NCBI RefSeq assembly: GCF_003086895.1
Contig: NZ_CP026004.1
Span: forward strand, 1,896,731-1,960,730
Origin: Stenotrophomonas sp. ESTM1D_MKCIP4_1
Lineage (GTDB): Bacteria > Pseudomonadota > Gammaproteobacteria > Xanthomonadales > Xanthomonadaceae
Reading direction: 5' to 3'
Length of the DNA stretch: 64,000 nt
Of this stretch, positions 16,512-27,420 are shown piece by piece (within the stretch, counting starts at the first letter, position 1; each line of letters begins with the position of its first letter). A program made the translations under genes and the position numbers. The notes under the pieces are model-generated. The model had not been told where the DNA came from and did no database searches. It saw only the letters and a program-made list of their open reading frames with translations.

Positions 16512-17690
16512 ATGAATCCGGATTGGATCTCCGCGCTTCTAGCTGACCGTGAAGCTGAAAGTGCAGTCCTTGATTTTAAAAGGGCAGTCCCGTCCAAGGA
16601 TGACGTCGGAATTAAGCCTTTCTTGAAAGATGTTGCCGCTTTTGCAAATGCGCGTGGTGGTCGAATTATTTATGGCATCTCCGAGGATGGTGCGGGGCGA
16701 GCGAAAGCAGTTTGTCCCGTTGAAGGTAATGCCGATCAGATATCCGTATGGATGCAATCAAAAATCATTGGCGGGATATTTCCTAGGCTGAGTGGAGTTG
16801 TGGTTCAGCCGATACATATGGGGGATGCGTCTTTAATAGTCATAGACATTCCTAGCCAGTTCGGAGGTCCCTACCAAGTTGAAGTTGGCGACTGGCAGTC
16901 TTTTCCAATCAGGGCAGGAGTGAGGAATGCTGTAATGAGCTATCAGCAACTTTATGACGCCTTCTCCCTGAGGGCTTCCGCTGAATCTCGAATGGAACAG
17001 TGGGTATCACAGCGAGTTTCAGAAGTTTCTTCGAGTATTAGACAGGCCAATTGGCGCTACGCTCTGGTTCACTTGGTGCCATTTTCAGCATTCCATGCTG
17101 GAGCCTCGTCGGATCTATCTGTTTTGCGTAGCAGGACTTTTCGGGCAAACGGCTCAATCCTCTTCAATAGATTTAACTATCGCGGGATGATGGCAAGCCA
17201 GAGCGTCGCAGGAACCCGACCTTCTCCACCCTATTTTCAGTTTCATCGAAACGGTATCGTTGAGATGGCTTGGTCAGTAGCGTACGAGTTTGGTGAAGCT
17301 AAGGTTCTTAAATCTTTGGACACGGCCATTAAACTCATAGATCTTTTGCCGCAGGCCGCGAGGGCATCTGAGCTCGCTGGCGTGAGCGGTCCAGGGTTGC
17401 TTTACATGAGTTACGTAAACGTAAACGGCTATTGTCTTGGTGCTCAGGATCGAGATGGCTTGGAGTATCACTCGCATCTCACCGACGAGCGGGATCTCTG
17501 TTTCGGGCCGCTGATATACGAATCACTAGATCTTTCAATCAATGAAATTTCACCCGTTGCTCAGAGTCTAATGACCGATCTTTTCCGATCATTCGCCTGG
17601 GATGATTGTTTCTATTTCGATCCTGATGGATCCATTGCCTCTAAAAAGCTTCTAGATTACGTTTCGGCGTATCGGGAGGCGTGGGATTAG
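16512..17690 (+). CDS. Schlafen/AlbA_2-domain protein
   Basis: A 392-aa protein. The N-terminal 140 residues carry the Schlafen AlbA_2 signature: ESAVLDFKRAVP (acidic residue plus DFK), FLKDVAAFANARGGRIIYGI (first 20 residues of the block at about 37-56) and a following SVWMQSKIIGGIFP segment. The rest, about 140-392, matches nothing I recognise and may be a fused effector or sensor. AlbA_2 domains bind nucleic acids, and Schlafen relatives act as RNases or defence factors. It sits at the prophage end between tail genes and umuDC, is AT-rich, and looks like separately acquired cargo. It converges on umuC with a 21-bp gap. Defence function is inference. Confidence 0.75.
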   Translation: MNPDWISALLADREAESAVLDFKRAVPSKDDVGIKPFLKDVAAFANARGGRIIYGISEDGAGRAKAVCPVEGNADQISVWMQSKIIGGIFPRLSGVVVQPIHMGDASLIVIDIPSQFGGPYQVEVGDWQSFPIRAGVRNAVMSYQQLYDAFSLRASAESRMEQWVSQRVSEVSSSIRQANWRYALVHLVPFSAFHAGASSDLSVLRSRTFRANGSILFNRFNYRGMMASQSVAGTRPSPPYFQFHRNGIVEMAWSVAYEFGEAKVLKSLDTAIKLIDLLPQAARASELAGVSGPGLLYMSYVNVNGYCLGAQDRDGLEYHSHLTDERDLCFGPLIYESLDLSINEISPVAQSLMTDLFRSFAWDDCFYFDPDGSIASKKLLDYVSAYREAWD

Positions 17691-17711
17691 ATGCAAGAGG
17701 TGGCGTACCCT

Positions 17712-18962
17712 TCAGCATCGCGCCGCCGGGATCTCGTGCACAGAGGTCGTGTAGTTTGGCGAAAGCATGTGCTGCCGCATGCCCCACGCTGGCCGAGCCT
17801 GCCAACCCGATGCGCCAAGGCCGGCCGTGCCGCGCTCGAACTTCTGGTTGATCCGGTCCATGGTAGCCATCAGCCTTTCATTGCCGACAACCGTCGGTCC
17901 GAACAGATCCGCCTGCAGCTCATCTGGCCGGGCCAGGTCGAGCAGCGCCACGCCGGCCTTCTTGTATCCAATGCCGTCGCGGAGCAGGCCGCATAGCAGC
18001 TTGCGCACGATGCCCAGCACCACGGTGGTGTCTGCGGTCGACGCGGGCAGGCCAACGGTTCTACTGGCGTTGTGCTGCCGCAGCTCCGGCCGGAATACGT
18101 CGGATTGGGCGAACACCCAGACGCCCGCAGTGACCAAGCCCCGGGCACGCAGCTTCTCGCATGCGCGCACGGCAAAGGTAGCCAACGCCTGGGCCACGGC
18201 TCCGTGGTCCTCGACTCGGTCAGCGAACGATCGGCTGACCATGATCTGCTGGCGGTCCGGCTCCACTTCCTCCAGCTCCATGCAGGGATGGCCCTGCAGC
18301 TCGCGCTGTGTGCGCGCCAGGGTGACACCGAAGGCTGCCAGGATGTCGTCCGTCGGCGCATCGCGCAGCCCGGCAGCAGTGGTGATGCCCATCGCCTCCA
18401 ACCGCGGCGCCAGCCGGCGGCCCACACCCCACAGATCCCCGACGGGGAAGGTGCCCAGCACCACTTCACGGTAGCCGACGTCGCCGAGGTCGATCACCCC
18501 GTCGGCGCTCTTGGCGACCTTGTTGGCCAGCTTGGCCAATGTCTTCGTGGGGCCTATACCGATGCAGTTGGGAATGCCGGTCCATCGGTGCACGCGCTGC
18601 CGCAGATCCCGGGCGAACCGCTCGCGATTGGGCACGCCATCTAGGTCGATGAAGCTCTCATCGATGCTGTATACCTCCACTCGCGGCGCGGCTTCTCGCA
18701 GGATGGCCACGACGCGCGCGCTCATGTCGCCGTACAGGCCGAAGTTGGCCGAGCGCATCTGCAGCCCGTGGCGCCGCACTAGGTGCTTCAGCTCGTGGGC
18801 CGGCTGGCCCATCTTGATGCCCAGGGCCTTGGCCTCGGCCGAGCGCGCGATCGCGCAGCCATCGTTGTTGCTCAGCACCACCAGCGGCACGCCGCGCAGC
18901 GCTGGCTGAAACACACGCTCACAGCTGGCGTAGAAGTTGTTTCCGTCAACGAGCCCGAACAT
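17712..18962 (-). CDS. umuC: UmuC, catalytic subunit of DNA polymerase V
   Basis: A 416-aa Y-family translesion polymerase. Catalytic acidic residues are visible in LVDGNNFYASCE (N-terminus) and YSIDESFIDL (about residue 100), with the helix-hairpin-helix thumb around 150-200 and the little-finger domain after 230. The C-terminal LFGPTVVGNERLMATMDRIN segment is typical of UmuC. The start overlaps the umuD stop by 17 bp, so UmuD and UmuC are coupled. Both are under a LexA box. In a prophage cargo position this gives the host inducible mutagenic repair. Confidence 0.94.
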   Translation of the reverse strand: MFGLVDGNNFYASCERVFQPALRGVPLVVLSNNDGCAIARSAEAKALGIKMGQPAHELKHLVRRHGLQMRSANFGLYGDMSARVVAILREAAPRVEVYSIDESFIDLDGVPNRERFARDLRQRVHRWTGIPNCIGIGPTKTLAKLANKVAKSADGVIDLGDVGYREVVLGTFPVGDLWGVGRRLAPRLEAMGITTAAGLRDAPTDDILAAFGVTLARTQRELQGHPCMELEEVEPDRQQIMVSRSFADRVEDHGAVAQALATFAVRACEKLRARGLVTAGVWVFAQSDVFRPELRQHNASRTVGLPASTADTTVVLGIVRKLLCGLLRDGIGYKKAGVALLDLARPDELQADLFGPTVVGNERLMATMDRINQKFERGTAGLGASGWQARPAWGMRQHMLSPNYTTSVHEIPAARC

Positions 18963-19428
18963 AGGGGCCTCGGCGTTTCACCTGGCGAACCACGCCGACC
19001 ACGGCGAACACCTCCACCTCGGTGGGCTGCTCGAGCAGGATTGGGGGGAAGTCTGGGTTGGCCGAGTGCAGCTCCATGTGGCTCTCGAACAGCTGCAGCA
19101 CCTTGCAGGTGGGCTGGTTCCCATCCCAGATGGCGATGACCAAGTCGCCGGCCAGCGGCGTGACCGACCGGTCCACCACCAGGATGTCCCCATCGCTGAC
19201 GCCTGCGCCGCTCATCGACCAGCCATCGGCCCGGTACAGGAACGTGGCGGCCGGGTTGCGTACAAGCAGACGGTGCAGGTAGATCGCTTCGTCCATGAAG
19301 TCGTCGGCGGGCGACGGGAAGCCTAGCCGCGCGCGCGCGGAGGCGAGGGGCACGAACTGCGCCGGGCCGTCGATTAGCGCGGGGCCAATGGGCTTCGCCA
19401 GAGTGTGGGGATAGGGTAGGGACTGCAT
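18946..19428 (-). CDS. umuD: UmuD, self-cleaving subunit of DNA polymerase V
   Basis: A 160-aa S24-family protein with start ATG 19428 (MQSLPYPH); the frame is open upstream but into the LexA-box region. The cleavage region is near ARLGFPSPADDF. The catalytic Ser is in GWSMSGAGVSDGD and the Lys in PTCKVLQLF, in the UmuD order and spacing. RecA-stimulated self-cleavage makes UmuD', which pairs with UmuC. It is a full-length UmuD rather than a LexA or CI repressor, as it lacks an N-terminal DNA-binding domain. Confidence 0.92.
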   Translation of the reverse strand: MQSLPYPHTLAKPIGPALIDGPAQFVPLASARARLGFPSPADDFMDEAIYLHRLLVRNPAATFLYRADGWSMSGAGVSDGDILVVDRSVTPLAGDLVIAIWDGNQPTCKVLQLFESHMELHSANPDFPPILLEQPTEVEVFAVVGVVRQVKRRGPYVRAR

Positions 19429-19478
19429 GGCGCGTACTCTGGAGAAGGCAGGTCTCACCTGCTGCGATGGCGCGCATG

Positions 19479-19494
19479 TTAGTACAAATACTAA
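19479..19494. promoter_or_regulatory. LexA (SOS) box before umuDC
   Basis: TTAGTACAAATACTAA is a perfect 6+6 palindrome around CAAA. It matches the TTAG-N6-TACTA LexA box described for Xanthomonadaceae and is unlike the E. coli CTGT-N8-ACAG box. It lies 51 bp upstream of the umuD start, as expected for SOS control. Confidence 0.85.
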
Positions 19495-19529
19495 TTTTGG
19501 GTCGTGAAATGGCTGTCGCGGTGCCCAAA

Positions 19530-19548
19530 TTGGCACAACTTTGGCACA
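19530..19548. repeat. Two TTGGCACA direct repeats
   Basis: TTGGCACA occurs at 19530-19537 and 19541-19548, 11 bp apart (one helical turn), about 40 bp inside the right attachment site. Integrase arm sites are often arranged this way. No matching repeats were seen at the left end, so the role is unproven. Confidence 0.35.
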
Positions 19549-19586
19549 GACCGTCCCAGAACCGTTGCAATATATAGGCGGGTCGC

Positions 19587-19636
19587 CCCCCTCCTAAGGG
19601 GAAGGTCGCCCGTTCGAATCGGGCCGGGGTCACCAT
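19587..19636. other. Attachment site (right)
   Basis: Exact 50-bp copy of the tRNA-Arg 3' half (anticodon stem to one base after CCA). It has no 5' half of a tRNA, so it is not a gene. It marks the chromosome/prophage boundary. The rest of 19429-19820 holds the LexA box, the TTGGCACA repeats and otherwise no feature that I can see. Confidence 0.93.
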
Positions 19637-19820
19637 TCTTCTGCGTGGCACGTCCCAGTTGCCCAATCTGTTGTCGCATTCAGCCGCATTGCATTGCCGG
19701 AAATGCGCATCACTCTGCAGAAAGACCCCTCTGTTTGCGCTTACGGTGGTCCTGCAGCACAGGTTGGCCGTCTATTCCACGGCAGTAGCCTGACCGCATT
19801 CCAGTCGGCCGGAGTATCCC

Positions 19821-19922
19821 GTGGACCTGTTGCTCGCCATCGGTGAGGTAGCGCTGGTGTTCGCCTGCCTGCTCGGGCTGGTGCATGTCGGCGACCGGGT
19901 CTGGCGCCGTCGCAAGCGCTGA
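19821..19922 (+). CDS. Small membrane peptide (chromosomal copy of the pair)
   Basis: A 33-aa ORF starting at GTG behind GGAG six bases upstream. It is one hydrophobic helix (LLLAIGEVALVFACLLGLVH) followed by a very basic end RRRKR. It stands 88 bp before the FRYAY/HGGWR-family gene, the same order as in the prophage (15981-16282). Family unknown. Confidence 0.5.
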   Translation: MDLLLAIGEVALVFACLLGLVHVGDRVWRRRKR

Positions 19923-20010
19923 AGCGCCCAGGGGTGGGGCGTCTTCCGGGGAGAATGTTTTCGCGCTATCGTCCGCAAATCGTGATGACCATCACACTTG
20001 GGGTGTGCCC

Positions 20011-20196
20011 ATGCAAGCACGTCGTTTTCGGTACGCGTACAGGAAAGTGCGGGAATGGCATGTGGGCGCGGTACGCGCGGGCTGGCTGGCCCTGCGCTAT
20101 GGCTTGACCGGTGACACCGGGCGCTTCAATTCGCACGGGGGCTGGCGGGTCAGTCGGCTGCGGGTGGACCGTGGCGAGCGCGACGACGCCCGCTGA
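20011..20196 (+). CDS. Small basic protein, FRYAY/HGGWR family (chromosomal copy)
   Basis: A 61-aa protein starting MQARRFRYAYRKVREWH and containing RYGLTGDTGRFNSHGGWR. It is clearly related to the 56-aa protein at 16112 in the prophage, with substitutions spread along the length, so it is a diverged homologue and not a recent copy. No signal peptide. It lies just outside the right attachment site, 374 bp from it. Function unknown. Confidence 0.62.
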   Translation: MQARRFRYAYRKVREWHVGAVRAGWLALRYGLTGDTGRFNSHGGWRVSRLRVDRGERDDAR

Positions 20197-20284
20197 GCAC
20201 TCACGACACGACTGCATTGCATGCACGCCCGTTGCACGGGCGCTGCAGCAGGGTGATTGCACGCCCCCACTCAGGATGCATGCA

Positions 20285-20395
20285 ATGAACACCCCAGGCA
20301 CTCCCAAACCCAGTTTCCGCCAGCGGCACGGCCTGTGGATCGTGGCTGGGGTGGTGGCCGTCATCGCTCTGATCCTGGTCACGCAGTACTGGTGA
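20285..20395 (+). CDS. Small single-helix membrane peptide
   Basis: A 36-aa ORF preceded by AGGA at a good distance. The N-terminus is polar and basic (NTPGTPKPSFRQRHG), followed by one transmembrane helix (LWIVAGVVAVIALILV) and a short TQYW end. This is the form of a small inner-membrane protein. No family recognised. Confidence 0.5.
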   Translation: MNTPGTPKPSFRQRHGLWIVAGVVAVIALILVTQYW

Positions 20396-20410
20396 CGCGG
20401 GCCCGCCTTT

Positions 20411-20472
20411 GTAGAGCTTGACAGTCGAGCAAGCTCGACTCTACACCCCCGGTAGAGCAAGCTTGACGCTAC
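20411..20472. repeat. SMAG-type GTAG repeats (two)
   Basis: A GTAG-ended element (20411-20444) with stem AGTCGAGC/GCTCGACT closing at CTAC, then a shorter GTAG...CTAC unit (20452-20472) around CAAGCTTG. They fill most of the gap before marC. These match the Stenotrophomonas maltophilia GTAG (SMAG) repeats. Confidence 0.85.
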
Positions 20473-20498
20473 ACAAGCAAATCGCAGCGGAGCGCACC

Positions 20499-21188
20499 AT
20501 GCCTTTGCCTGACGTGCTTGCTACGGTGGCTGGCGAGCTGATCCTGGTGCCGGTCACCCTGCTGCCGATCATCAACCCGCTCAGTACGGCGTCCATCTTC
20601 GTTTCCACAGTGGGTGGCCGCCGGGATGTCGCCAAGCGCCTGGCCCGGCAGATTGCCGTGAACAGCTTCGTGGTTATCGTCGTAGCGATGCTGGTCGGCA
20701 CCTATGTGCTTTCGTTGTTCGGCATCTCGCTGCCGGTGGTGCGCATCGGCGGCGGCCTGCTGGTGGCGGCCGCGGGCTGGCGCATGCTGGGTGCGCGCGT
20801 GGACGATCCGCCCAGTGCCGCCGAGGCGCAGGCCTCGGCCATGGTAGGCCATGAGCTGCAGCAGAAAAGTTTCTTTCCGCTTACCTTCCCGTTGACCACC
20901 GGCCCGGGCACGATTGCAGCGTGCATCACCCTGGGGACCCATGTTGAATCGGTCACCCCGTTGCACTTGCTGTCCGGCGTGGTGGTGGCCGTGGGCGGGG
21001 CGATGCTGGTCGTTGCGGTGATCTACCTGATCCTGCGCAATTCCATCGTGCTGGTCACCCGGCTGGGGCCGACCGGTGCGGTGGTCATGCAGCAGCTGGT
21101 GGCGTTCGTGCTGCTGTGCATCGGCATTCAGCTGATGTGGGCAGGCTGGGTCGACCTCAATCACGAGACGTTTGCCGCCGCAGCGTAG
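20499..21188 (+). CDS. MarC-family integral membrane protein
   Basis: A 229-aa inner-membrane protein with six predicted helices. Family marks are LLPIINPLSTASIFVS near the N-terminus and FPLTFPLTTGPGTIA in the middle, the two P-x-NP/TGPG-type segments of MarC. The start at ATG 20499 gives the usual MarC N-terminus; the open frame upstream runs through SMAG repeats. The TAG stop lies within the GTAG end of the next SMAG repeat. The transported substrate of the family is uncertain, and the old link to antibiotic resistance is not supported. Confidence 0.85.
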   Translation: MPLPDVLATVAGELILVPVTLLPIINPLSTASIFVSTVGGRRDVAKRLARQIAVNSFVVIVVAMLVGTYVLSLFGISLPVVRIGGGLLVAAAGWRMLGARVDDPPSAAEAQASAMVGHELQQKSFFPLTFPLTTGPGTIAACITLGTHVESVTPLHLLSGVVVAVGGAMLVVAVIYLILRNSIVLVTRLGPTGAVVMQQLVAFVLLCIGIQLMWAGWVDLNHETFAAAA

Positions 21189-21242
21189 CGTCGAGCTTGC
21201 TCGACGGATGGGCCAGGAGCAGTCGAGCACGCTCGACTCTAC
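21185..21242. repeat. Facing pair of SMAG repeats
   Basis: GTAGCGTCGAGC... (21185-21206) and its inverted partner ending ...GCTCGACTCTAC (21220-21242) face each other. Together they could form one long hairpin between marC and the convergent receiver gene and may act as a shared terminator. The first supplies marC's stop codon. Confidence 0.85.
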
Positions 21243-21267
21243 GAAGGGCAACGGCCAGGGCCGGAGA

Positions 21268-21627
21268 TCAGCTCTGCTGCAGCAGCTCCACCAGCTGGCG
21301 CAGGCGGTACGGCTTGGGCAGGAACTCCACTTGGTCCGGCAGTGGCGGCAGCTGCGAACGTGCGTAGCCGGACGACAGGATCATCCGTGCGTGCGGCTGG
21401 TTGCGGGCGACGTGCTCGCTCAGCTCGATGCCGGACATGCCATTGGGCATGCTGACGTCGCTGAACACCACATCGAAACGTTCGCCGCCCTGCATCAGGG
21501 CCACCGCCTCATGGCCATCGGCCGTGGTTGCCACGTCAATGCCGAAATCGCGCAGCGCCAGGCCGATCATCTCGCGCAGATCGGACTGGTCCTCCACCAT
21601 CAATACGCGGATCGGGTCATCAGTCAT
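21268..21627 (-). CDS. Stand-alone response-regulator receiver
   Basis: A 119-aa protein consisting only of a CheY-like receiver: acidic pair VEDQ, phospho-acceptor Asp in DVVFSDVSMP, Ser/Thr in MILSSGYA and Lys in EFLPKPY. It has no output domain, so it probably relays phosphate or works by binding. The start (ATG 21627) overlaps the histidine-kinase stop by 8 bp, which makes the upstream PAS kinase its likely partner. Confidence 0.88.
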   Translation of the reverse strand: MTDDPIRVLMVEDQSDLREMIGLALRDFGIDVATTADGHEAVALMQGGERFDVVFSDVSMPNGMSGIELSEHVARNQPHARMILSSGYARSQLPPLPDQVEFLPKPYRLRQLVELLQQS

Positions 21628-22777
21628 GGGCAGGGTCCTCCATTGCGGGTAGCAGCAGGCTGACCGTGGTGCCGACACCGGGCGTGGTGGACACATCGAC
21701 GAAGCCGCCGCTCTGGGTAGTAAAACCGAACACCTGGCTCAGGCCGAGACCACTGCCTTTGCCGATGTCCTTGGTGGTGAAGAAGGGTTCGGTGGCCCGT
21801 GCCGCGATATCCGGGGCCATGCCATGGCCCTCATCGCAGACGCTTAGTGTCACATATCGGCGCTGCAGCGGGGTGTCGGCATCAGGATCCAGGCGATGCT
21901 CCAGCGCGGTGGCCACCAGTACGCGACCACCGTCGAGGGTAGCCTCGGCGGCGTTGGCCACCAGATTGGCGATGGCGGTCTGAAGCTGCAGCGGGTCGGT
22001 ATTCAGCAACGGCAGGCCCGGGGTCAGCGCCGCTTCCACGGTCACGCCGGGCGGGCAGGCGCTGCGCAGGCCGGGCAGCCATTCGCGGATCTGCTGGTTG
22101 ATGTCCAGCGTCTCGCGGATCAGGGTCTGGCCGGTGCTGAAGGCCAGCAGCTGCCGGGTCAGCAGGGCGCCGCGGTCGGTGGCCGCCTGGGCGGTGGCCA
22201 GCAGCTCGGTGGCACGGGCATCACTGCCCAGTCGCAGCGACAACAGATCGAGTGCGTTGCCGACCGTGGTCAGCAGGTTGTTGAATTCGTGCGAGAGCCC
22301 GCGGCTGAGCCGGCCCACGGTCTCGAACTGCTGGGTCTGGCGCAGGGCGCGCTGGGCATCGCGCAGCAGGCGCTGGGCCTGCCATTGCTCGGTGATGTCG
22401 CGGGTGATCTTGACGAAGCCCAGCAGCTCGCCGTGCTCCCGGACCGCTTCGATGACGATGCTGGCCCGAAACGACGACCCGTCACGGCGCACCCGCCAAC
22501 CCTCGCTGGCCACGTGGCCGTTCTGCGCGGCCAGGCGCAGCAGGCGTTCCGGCTCTCCGGCGTCGCGTTCATCGGCCAGGTAGAAGCGGCTGAAATGGGT
22601 GCCGATGACCTCGTCGGCGCGGTAGCCCTTGATGCGCTCGGCGCCCGGGTTCCAGCTGCACACCATGCCTTCGGGATCGAGCAGGTACAGCGCATGGTCG
22701 CGCACGCTGTCGATCAGCAGCCGCAGTTGTCGTGAGGTGTCGGTCAGTACCGACGGCGTAGAAGCAGCAGCGTCCAC
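21620..22777 (-). CDS. Cytoplasmic PAS-domain sensor histidine kinase
   Basis: About 385 aa with no membrane segment. A PAS domain (about 10-135: LIDSVRDHALYLLDPEGMV, GAERIKGYRADEVIG, ITRDITEQ) precedes a dimerisation/phosphoacceptor region (GRLSRGLSHEFNNLL) and an ATPase domain with N box (LVANAAEATLDGG), G1 (CDEGHGM) and G2 (GSGLGLSQV). The frame is open up to 23005, but that would overlap the divergent hybrid-kinase gene and the codons there look non-coding. GTG 22777 is my best guess for the start. The ligand of the PAS domain is unknown. Confidence 0.85.
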   Translation of the reverse strand: MDAAASTPSVLTDTSRQLRLLIDSVRDHALYLLDPEGMVCSWNPGAERIKGYRADEVIGTHFSRFYLADERDAGEPERLLRLAAQNGHVASEGWRVRRDGSSFRASIVIEAVREHGELLGFVKITRDITEQWQAQRLLRDAQRALRQTQQFETVGRLSRGLSHEFNNLLTTVGNALDLLSLRLGSDARATELLATAQAATDRGALLTRQLLAFSTGQTLIRETLDINQQIREWLPGLRSACPPGVTVEAALTPGLPLLNTDPLQLQTAIANLVANAAEATLDGGRVLVATALEHRLDPDADTPLQRRYVTLSVCDEGHGMAPDIAARATEPFFTTKDIGKGSGLGLSQVFGFTTQSGGFVDVSTTPGVGTTVSLLLPAMEDPAHD

Positions 22778-22928
22778 GTGGAAATCAGCATTACCCCTGT
22801 GAGGGACGAGACCGTAGGCAGTGAAGTGTGAAGAATGCGTGCACACGAGGCCTGTGCCATTCGTCGTATGCGGCTGAATGCGACACGGAGTACCATCACC
22901 CACCTTTCGTGATCTGGAACCGACCCGC

Positions 22929-26023
<3,095 letters not shown>

Positions 26024-26027
<4 letters not shown>

Positions 26028-26848
26028 ACGAACAGGCGCTGTTCGACCTGGAACTGAAGGTGCTGCTGGAAGCGCTGTACCAGCGCTACCACTACGATTT
26101 CCGCAGCTATGCGGTGTCCTCGCTGCGGCGGCGCATCCGCCAGGCCATGCAGCGCTATGAGTGCGAGCGCCTGGTGGACCTGCAGCATCGGCTGCTGCAC
26201 GAGCCGGATCTGTTCGCCCAGGCCATGCAGTTCTTTACCGTGCAGGTGTCGGAAATGTTCCGCGACCCGGCCTATTTCAAGCAGCTGCGCGAGCAGGTGG
26301 TGCCGGTGCTGCGCACGTACCCCTCGGTGAAGTTGTGGGTGGCCGGCTGCAGTACCGGTGAAGAGGTCTGGTCGCTGGCCATCCTGCTGCACGAGGAAGG
26401 CCTGCTGGACCGCAGCATCGTCTACGCCACCGACATCAACCCGGCGGCGCTGGCGACGGCCGAAGCAGGTGCCTATGGCATCGACCGGCTGGCCCAGTTC
26501 AGCCGGAACTACCTGGCTGCCGGGGGTACCGGCTCGCTGTCCGACTACTACGCGACCGCCTACGACGGTGCGGTGTTTGATCGCCAGCTGCGCCGCAACG
26601 TGGTGTTTGCCGACCACAGCCTGGCCACCGATACGGTGTTTTCCGAGGTGCACCTGGTGTCGTGCCGCAACGTGCTGATCTACTTCAACCGCGATCTGCA
26701 GGATCGTGCGGTCGGCCTGTTCCGTGAAGCGCTGGTGCACCGGGGTTTTCTCGGCCTGGGCAGCAAGGAATCGCTGCAGTTTGGGCGTCACCACGATGCG
26801 TTCGAGACCTGCTCGCGCGAGCATCGGCTGTACCGGAAGGTGGTCTGA
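26024..26848 (+). CDS. CheR-type protein-glutamate methyltransferase
   Basis: A 274-aa SAM-dependent methyltransferase. The N-terminal helical domain (YHYDFRSYAVSSLRRRI), the entry FFTVQVSEMFRDP, the SAM loop WVAGCSTGEEVWSLA and the NVLIYFN motif are those of CheR. No chemoreceptor gene is nearby, so its target may be a kinase of this operon or a distant receptor. Coupled upstream (ATGA) to the hybrid kinase and downstream (TGATG) to the CheB-type gene. Confidence 0.9.
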
Positions 26849-27420
26849 TGGGTGCTTCGCGCCCGCATCTGCTGGTCGTGGGTGCTTCGGCTGGCGGCGT
26901 TGCGGCACTGCAGACGCTGCTGGGGGCGCTGCCGGCGGGCCTGTCGATTCCCGTGCTGGTGGTTCTGCACCTGCCGCGTGACCGTAGCAGCCGCATCGCC
27001 GAAGTGCTAGCGCCTTACTGCGCGTTGGACCTGCGCGAAGCGGAGGACAAGCAGCCGCTGCAGGCGGCGACCGTGACCTTCGCTGCGCCGGATTACCATC
27101 TGCTGGTGGAGGACGCGCAGACCATCGCGCTGTCGATGGATGAGCCGGTGCTGTTTTCGCGCCCGGCCATCGATCCGTTGTTTGAATCCGCCGCGGCCGT
27201 GTTCGGGCCGCAGCTGCTGGCTGTGCTGCTGACCGGTGCCAGCAGCGATGGCAGTGAAGGTGTGGCCGCCGTGCGCAGCGCGGGTGGCCGTGCCTGGTTG
27301 CAATGTCCCGAGGAGGCCGAGGCATCGATGATGCCGGCCTCTGCACTGCAGCACGCCGGCGCCGACGCCGTGCTGCCTCTTGAATTGATGTGTCGTCGTT
27401 TGAAGGAGTTGTTCGCATGA
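26848..27420 (+). CDS. CheB-type methylesterase without receiver
   Basis: A 190-aa CheB catalytic domain only. The triad is visible: Ser in GASAGG, His in VLHLPRD, Asp in LTGASSDGSEG. The N-terminal receiver of chemotaxis CheB is missing, so control must come from partner proteins such as the receivers encoded on both sides. One-base overlap with cheR and ATGA overlap with the next gene. Confidence 0.88.
   Translation: MGASRPHLLVVGASAGGVAALQTLLGALPAGLSIPVLVVLHLPRDRSSRIAEVLAPYCALDLREAEDKQPLQAATVTFAAPDYHLLVEDAQTIALSMDEPVLFSRPAIDPLFESAAAVFGPQLLAVLLTGASSDGSEGVAAVRSAGGRAWLQCPEEAEASMMPASALQHAGADAVLPLELMCRRLKELFA

Larger units (their letters stand above)
7198..19636. mobile_element. Degraded prophage integrated in tRNA-Arg(CCT)
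   Basis: The element is bounded by the 50-bp repeats and carries a tyrosine integrase, an HTH protein, a truncated phage-type cytosine methyltransferase, tail/receptor-binding genes and cargo. Head, replication and lysis genes are absent, and two gene remnants abut near 11650, so it is a deletion derivative that cannot form particles alone. Cargo stretches (about 7330-9065 and 16500-17690) are visibly richer in A+T than the chromosome. Whether it can still excise depends on the integrase, which looks intact. Confidence 0.88.

Noticed and set aside
19530..19548. Sigma-54 promoter (TGGCAC-like)
   Set aside because: The second block lacks the GC of the -12 element and no gene starts downstream; direct repeats are the simpler description.
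19587..19636. Second tRNA-Arg gene
   Set aside because: Only the 3' half is present; there is no acceptor 5' strand, D-arm or complete anticodon stem, so it is the attachment repeat.
7198..19636. CRISPR array or complete, inducible prophage
   Set aside because: No regularly spaced repeats were seen, and head, replication and lysis genes are missing.
18872..19666. 264-aa protein containing an ARFERATFPLGG segment
   Set aside because: The segment is the antisense translation of the tRNA-derived attachment repeat joined to umuD in another frame; a similar peptide appears opposite the real tRNA at 7120-7196.
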